From positions 1 through 64,000 of the forward strand of contig JAFAKB010000074.1 in NCBI GenBank assembly GCA_019235885.1: a DNA stretch of 64,000 nt. The letters run 5' to 3'. The notes beneath the pieces were generated by a model. The model made no database searches. It worked only from the letters and a program-made list of their open reading frames with translations, and was not told where the DNA came from. Each line of letters opens with the position of its first letter. Positions within the stretch are counted from its first letter, which is position 1. This DNA is from Candidatus Eremiobacterota bacterium (GTDB taxonomy: Bacteria; Vulcanimicrobiota; Vulcanimicrobiia; Vulcanimicrobiales; Vulcanimicrobiaceae). The position numbers and the translations under genes are program-made. Below are positions 62,112-64,000 of this stretch, in pieces.

Positions 62112-63164
62112 ATGAGACGATTGCTCGAAGTGGTTGCCGTAGCACTCGGCGTTGCCGCTTGTACCGGCGTTGCCGTCGCAGCGGTCATCAGCGCGGACGA
62201 GCTCGCGCCGTATCTTCAGCCGCAGACGTTGGTCGATGTGGGTGGGCACAAGATCAACCTGTATTGCACGGGCCAAGGCTCGCCCACCGTCGTCCTCGAC
62301 GCCGGTGAGACCGAGACCATGTTCACGTGGCGCAAAGTCCAGCCGATGATCGCGAAGTTCACCCGCGTGTGCTCGTACGACCGCGCGAGCATGGGATTCA
62401 GCACCGACGGACCGCTGCCGCGAGATGCGAGCGCGATCGTGAGCGATCTGCACACCGCCCTTCAGCGCGCGCGTGTTGCGCCGCCGTACGTCCTGGTGGG
62501 CCACTCCATCGCAGGCTTGTACGCGCCGCTCTTCGCGGACCGCTATCCGCAGGACGTCGCCGGAATGGTGCTCGTCGATCCGTCGTTTCCCAATCAGCAG
62601 CAAGCATTGGAGGCCGTTTCGCCCACGATGAAACGTATGGGCGCGTTGGGGAATAGCGCGTTCACTGCGTGCTATCAAGCCGCCTTGCACGGAAAGCTCG
62701 GCCTCGATTACGGCTCCGAAGCGAATGCACCATGCGGATTTCCTCCGAACACGGCTGCCGCCGTAAAAGCGGGATGCGAAAAGAACGGTACGGCGTGGTG
62801 CCAACTGCAGCACGTCCAATATTCGCATTTGCTTCGCCCAGGCTTCTGGCTGGCACTACGGTCCGAGGACGCGGCGTCGGATGCGACGGATTCCGCGGAG
62901 CTCCTCAAGGAACAGCGCAACTACGGCGCGATGCCGCTCACCGTGCTGACCGCGGCGAACGACACGGACGAATCCGCGCCGATCCCGCCGGCCGAGATGC
63001 GCGAGGTGCAGCGGGTGTGGAGCGCCGGACACGAACGCATCGCGCACTTGTCGTCGGCCGGCACGCATACCGTCGTTGCGAAGTCCGGGCACTTCATCCA
63101 GCTCGACCAGCCCGCGGTCGTCACCGCCGCCATCGAAAAAGTGGTAAACTCGGCCAAGCACTGA
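62112..63164 (+). CDS. Secreted alpha/beta-hydrolase
   Basis: 350 residues. The N-terminus is a hydrophobic signal or anchor (LLEVVAVALGVAACTGVAVAA); the Cys could be lipidated (GVAAC), though the site lies well inside the hydrophobic stretch. The fold has the HG-like DAGETETMFTW, the nucleophile GHSIAG (about residue 134) and the terminal histidine SGHFIQLDQP. It carries several cysteines (CGFPPN, KAGCEKNGTAWC) consistent with export. The substrate is unknown. Confidence 0.82.
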   Translation: MRRLLEVVAVALGVAACTGVAVAAVISADELAPYLQPQTLVDVGGHKINLYCTGQGSPTVVLDAGETETMFTWRKVQPMIAKFTRVCSYDRASMGFSTDGPLPRDASAIVSDLHTALQRARVAPPYVLVGHSIAGLYAPLFADRYPQDVAGMVLVDPSFPNQQQALEAVSPTMKRMGALGNSAFTACYQAALHGKLGLDYGSEANAPCGFPPNTAAAVKAGCEKNGTAWCQLQHVQYSHLLRPGFWLALRSEDAASDATDSAELLKEQRNYGAMPLTVLTAANDTDESAPIPPAEMREVQRVWSAGHERIAHLSSAGTHTVVAKSGHFIQLDQPAVVTAAIEKVVNSAKH

Positions 63165-63167
63165 AGC

Positions 63168-63183
63168 GCCGGCTATTGCCGGC
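63168..63183 (+). terminator. Hairpin after the hydrolase gene, possible terminator
   Basis: GCCGGC-TATT-GCCGGC forms a six-base stem with four-base loop four bases after the TGA. No run of T follows, so it could be a weak or rho-dependent end, or simply chance. Confidence 0.3.
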
Positions 63184-63319
63184 AGATGATCTCCTCACCG
63201 TGGACGACGATCGACGTCCCGCCCCAGTCGCGCACCAGCGCCTCGCGAAGCCAGTCGTCGCCCTCCGCGGATTTTCGCCGTACGTTCATCGGACGCGTCC
63301 TGCGAGGGCTAATTCCCGA

Positions 63320-63685
63320 CTATGGGACGGTCTCGGTCTCGAAACTCGCCGGAAGGGTGATCTCGAGCATTTCGAGATCCGCGCTGTGCGCGAGCTCGGC
63401 GTGGCGGATTCCTGGCGGTTGTACGACGGAGGAGCCTTGCTCGAGGCGGACTCGTCCGACGCCATCGTACTCGAAATCGACCCAGCCGCGAAGGACGTAC
63501 ACCAGTTGGAAATCGAGCGCGTGCCGATGCGGTTCGCCCGGCTCGTTCGACGCGCCGCGCGCGCGGATGACGTGCGCGCCGACGCGACCTTCCGTCGCTT
63601 GCGCGACGCCGAGGTCACGGTAGGCGAAGAACCCACGCAACCCGTCGTTCCAGTTCGCATCGCGCGCATGATTCATGACCACCAT
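63320..63685 (-). CDS. Cupin domain protein
   Basis: 121 residues, a single conserved cupin barrel: EPHRHALDFQLVYVLRGWVDFEYDG gives the first metal-type motif, and QPPGIRHAELAHS the second. No other domain. Such proteins may bind small ligands or act as dioxygenase-like enzymes. The start could also be the Met four residues later. It is convergent with the alpha/beta-hydrolase gene. Confidence 0.75.
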   Translation of the reverse strand: MVVMNHARDANWNDGLRGFFAYRDLGVAQATEGRVGAHVIRARGASNEPGEPHRHALDFQLVYVLRGWVDFEYDGVGRVRLEQGSSVVQPPGIRHAELAHSADLEMLEITLPASFETETVP

Positions 63686-63767
63686 GCCTATGCACTACGC
63701 CCGCCGAACGGTCTGGTCCTCGATTTCCGCGCGGCGCGAGAGCGTCTCTGATCAGCAACACAAGGGC

Positions 63768-64000
63768 ATGGATCGGGCTCATCCAGCACCTGAGCGGTTC
63801 GGACTCGTTCGCACCGCCGAACCGCCGACGGCGAAGAGGGCATTGGCGGCACGATTTGCGGAGCGCACTCGCCAATCTTTGAAGAGAAGCTCAACGATCC
63901 CGTACGAGAAAGGTCTTGCGGTGAAATGGGCTTTCTTCATCGAACGGGACGAGCGGATCGATGAACCCGCCCTCCCAAATCCGTACGGCGACAATTTCTG
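63768..64000 (+). CDS. Open reading frame of unknown function, 3' truncated by window end
   Basis: The frame is open from the ATG to the last base (78 codons), beginning MDRAHPAPERFGLVRTAEPP. A basic, Ala-rich N-terminus leads to a more ordered section, GLAVKWAFFIERDERIDEPA. The ribosome-binding site AAGGG is weak. I do not recognise it and the remaining sequence is outside the window. Confidence 0.35.
   Translation, partial: MDRAHPAPERFGLVRTAEPPTAKRALAARFAERTRQSLKRSSTIPYEKGLAVKWAFFIERDERIDEPALPNPYGDNF

Noticed and set aside
1-64000. Frequent CGCGCG and GCCGGC self-complementary words
   Set aside because: Expected by chance in such GC-rich DNA; only dyads with longer arms or AT-rich sequence in intergenic places were kept.
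1-64000. Search for rRNA, tRNA, CRISPR arrays, prophage, integrase or transposase genes
   Set aside because: None was recognised on either strand; the only mobile traces are the two REP-like elements at hutH and hutG.

Overview
The window is uniformly GC-rich bacterial chromosomal DNA, densely coded on both strands with many 1-4 base ATGA/GTGA overlaps. I see no rRNA, tRNA, CRISPR array, prophage or intact insertion sequence. Sec-exported solute-binding proteins without a lipobox, a secreted TP-rich protein that looks like a beta-barrel and a lipoprotein suggest a double-membraned, aerobic, heterotrophic soil-type bacterium. The style resembles poorly cultured phyla such as Candidatus Eremiobacterota (WPS-2), but I cannot prove any placement from this sequence.

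Layout. 1-5492: a translationally coupled operon for CoA-dependent aromatic breakdown (truncated OYE-type reductase, MarR regulator, crotonase, acyl-CoA dehydrogenase, aryl-CoA ligase, RidA protein). The gene set best fits the 2-aminobenzoyl-CoA (anthranilate) route. 5576-9298: a small NTF2-like protein, a scar where two unrelated gene fragments are joined, an SDR, a polysaccharide-deacetylase-type protein and a zinc alcohol dehydrogenase. 9309-10414: a Xre/RES toxin-antitoxin pair with two palindromic operator candidates. 10451-14345: a conserved hypothetical protein with an aldehyde dehydrogenase, then a CocE-type hydrolase. 14426-18509: two tail-to-tail Crp-like regulators and two secreted proteins, one a lipoprotein with a beta-propeller-like C-terminus.

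18531-28799: a flavin reductase with no normal start codon, an ACMSD-like amidohydrolase, a TetR regulator, a luciferase-like monooxygenase, a beta-hydroxyacid-type dehydrogenase and a complete branched-chain (Liv) ABC importer with two tandem binding proteins. This looks like one uptake-and-oxidation cluster. 28803-30322: cysteine dioxygenase coupled to a quinone oxidoreductase. 30496-38131: all five enzymes of histidine breakdown by the formylglutamate route (HutU, H, G, I, F), with two REP-like palindromes inside the hutH and hutG coding ends. 38197-46036: a zinc-ribbon protein, a TPR/LuxR regulator, a catalytically dead L,D-transpeptidase-like protein, an ornithine-cyclodeaminase relative with an internal deletion, a soluble chemoreceptor signalling domain fused to a TRAP-type (DctP) ligand-binding domain, a small Arg-rich protein, a YbaK-like deacylase, a MOSC protein and a TauE-like exporter.

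46143-50508: a large cysteine-free protein, a type-3 copper tyrosinase, a DUF2182 membrane protein and a MmcQ/YjbR protein. 50555-56127: a membrane patatin-like lipase coupled to a large secreted TP-rich protein. 56250-57196: two decayed genes. 57352-64000: GT87 and GT61 glycosyltransferases, an M13 metallopeptidase, a secreted alpha/beta hydrolase, a cupin and an open frame leaving the window. The only stretch over about 280 bases without an intact gene is 56128-57351. It holds the upstream region of the TP-rich protein gene, the VOC fragment, the broken methyltransferase and about 155 bases in which I see nothing.

The strongest candidate for something undescribed is the chemoreceptor-DctP fusion at 41902-43704. 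It has no membrane segment or signal peptide, so its binding domain should sit in the cytoplasm.
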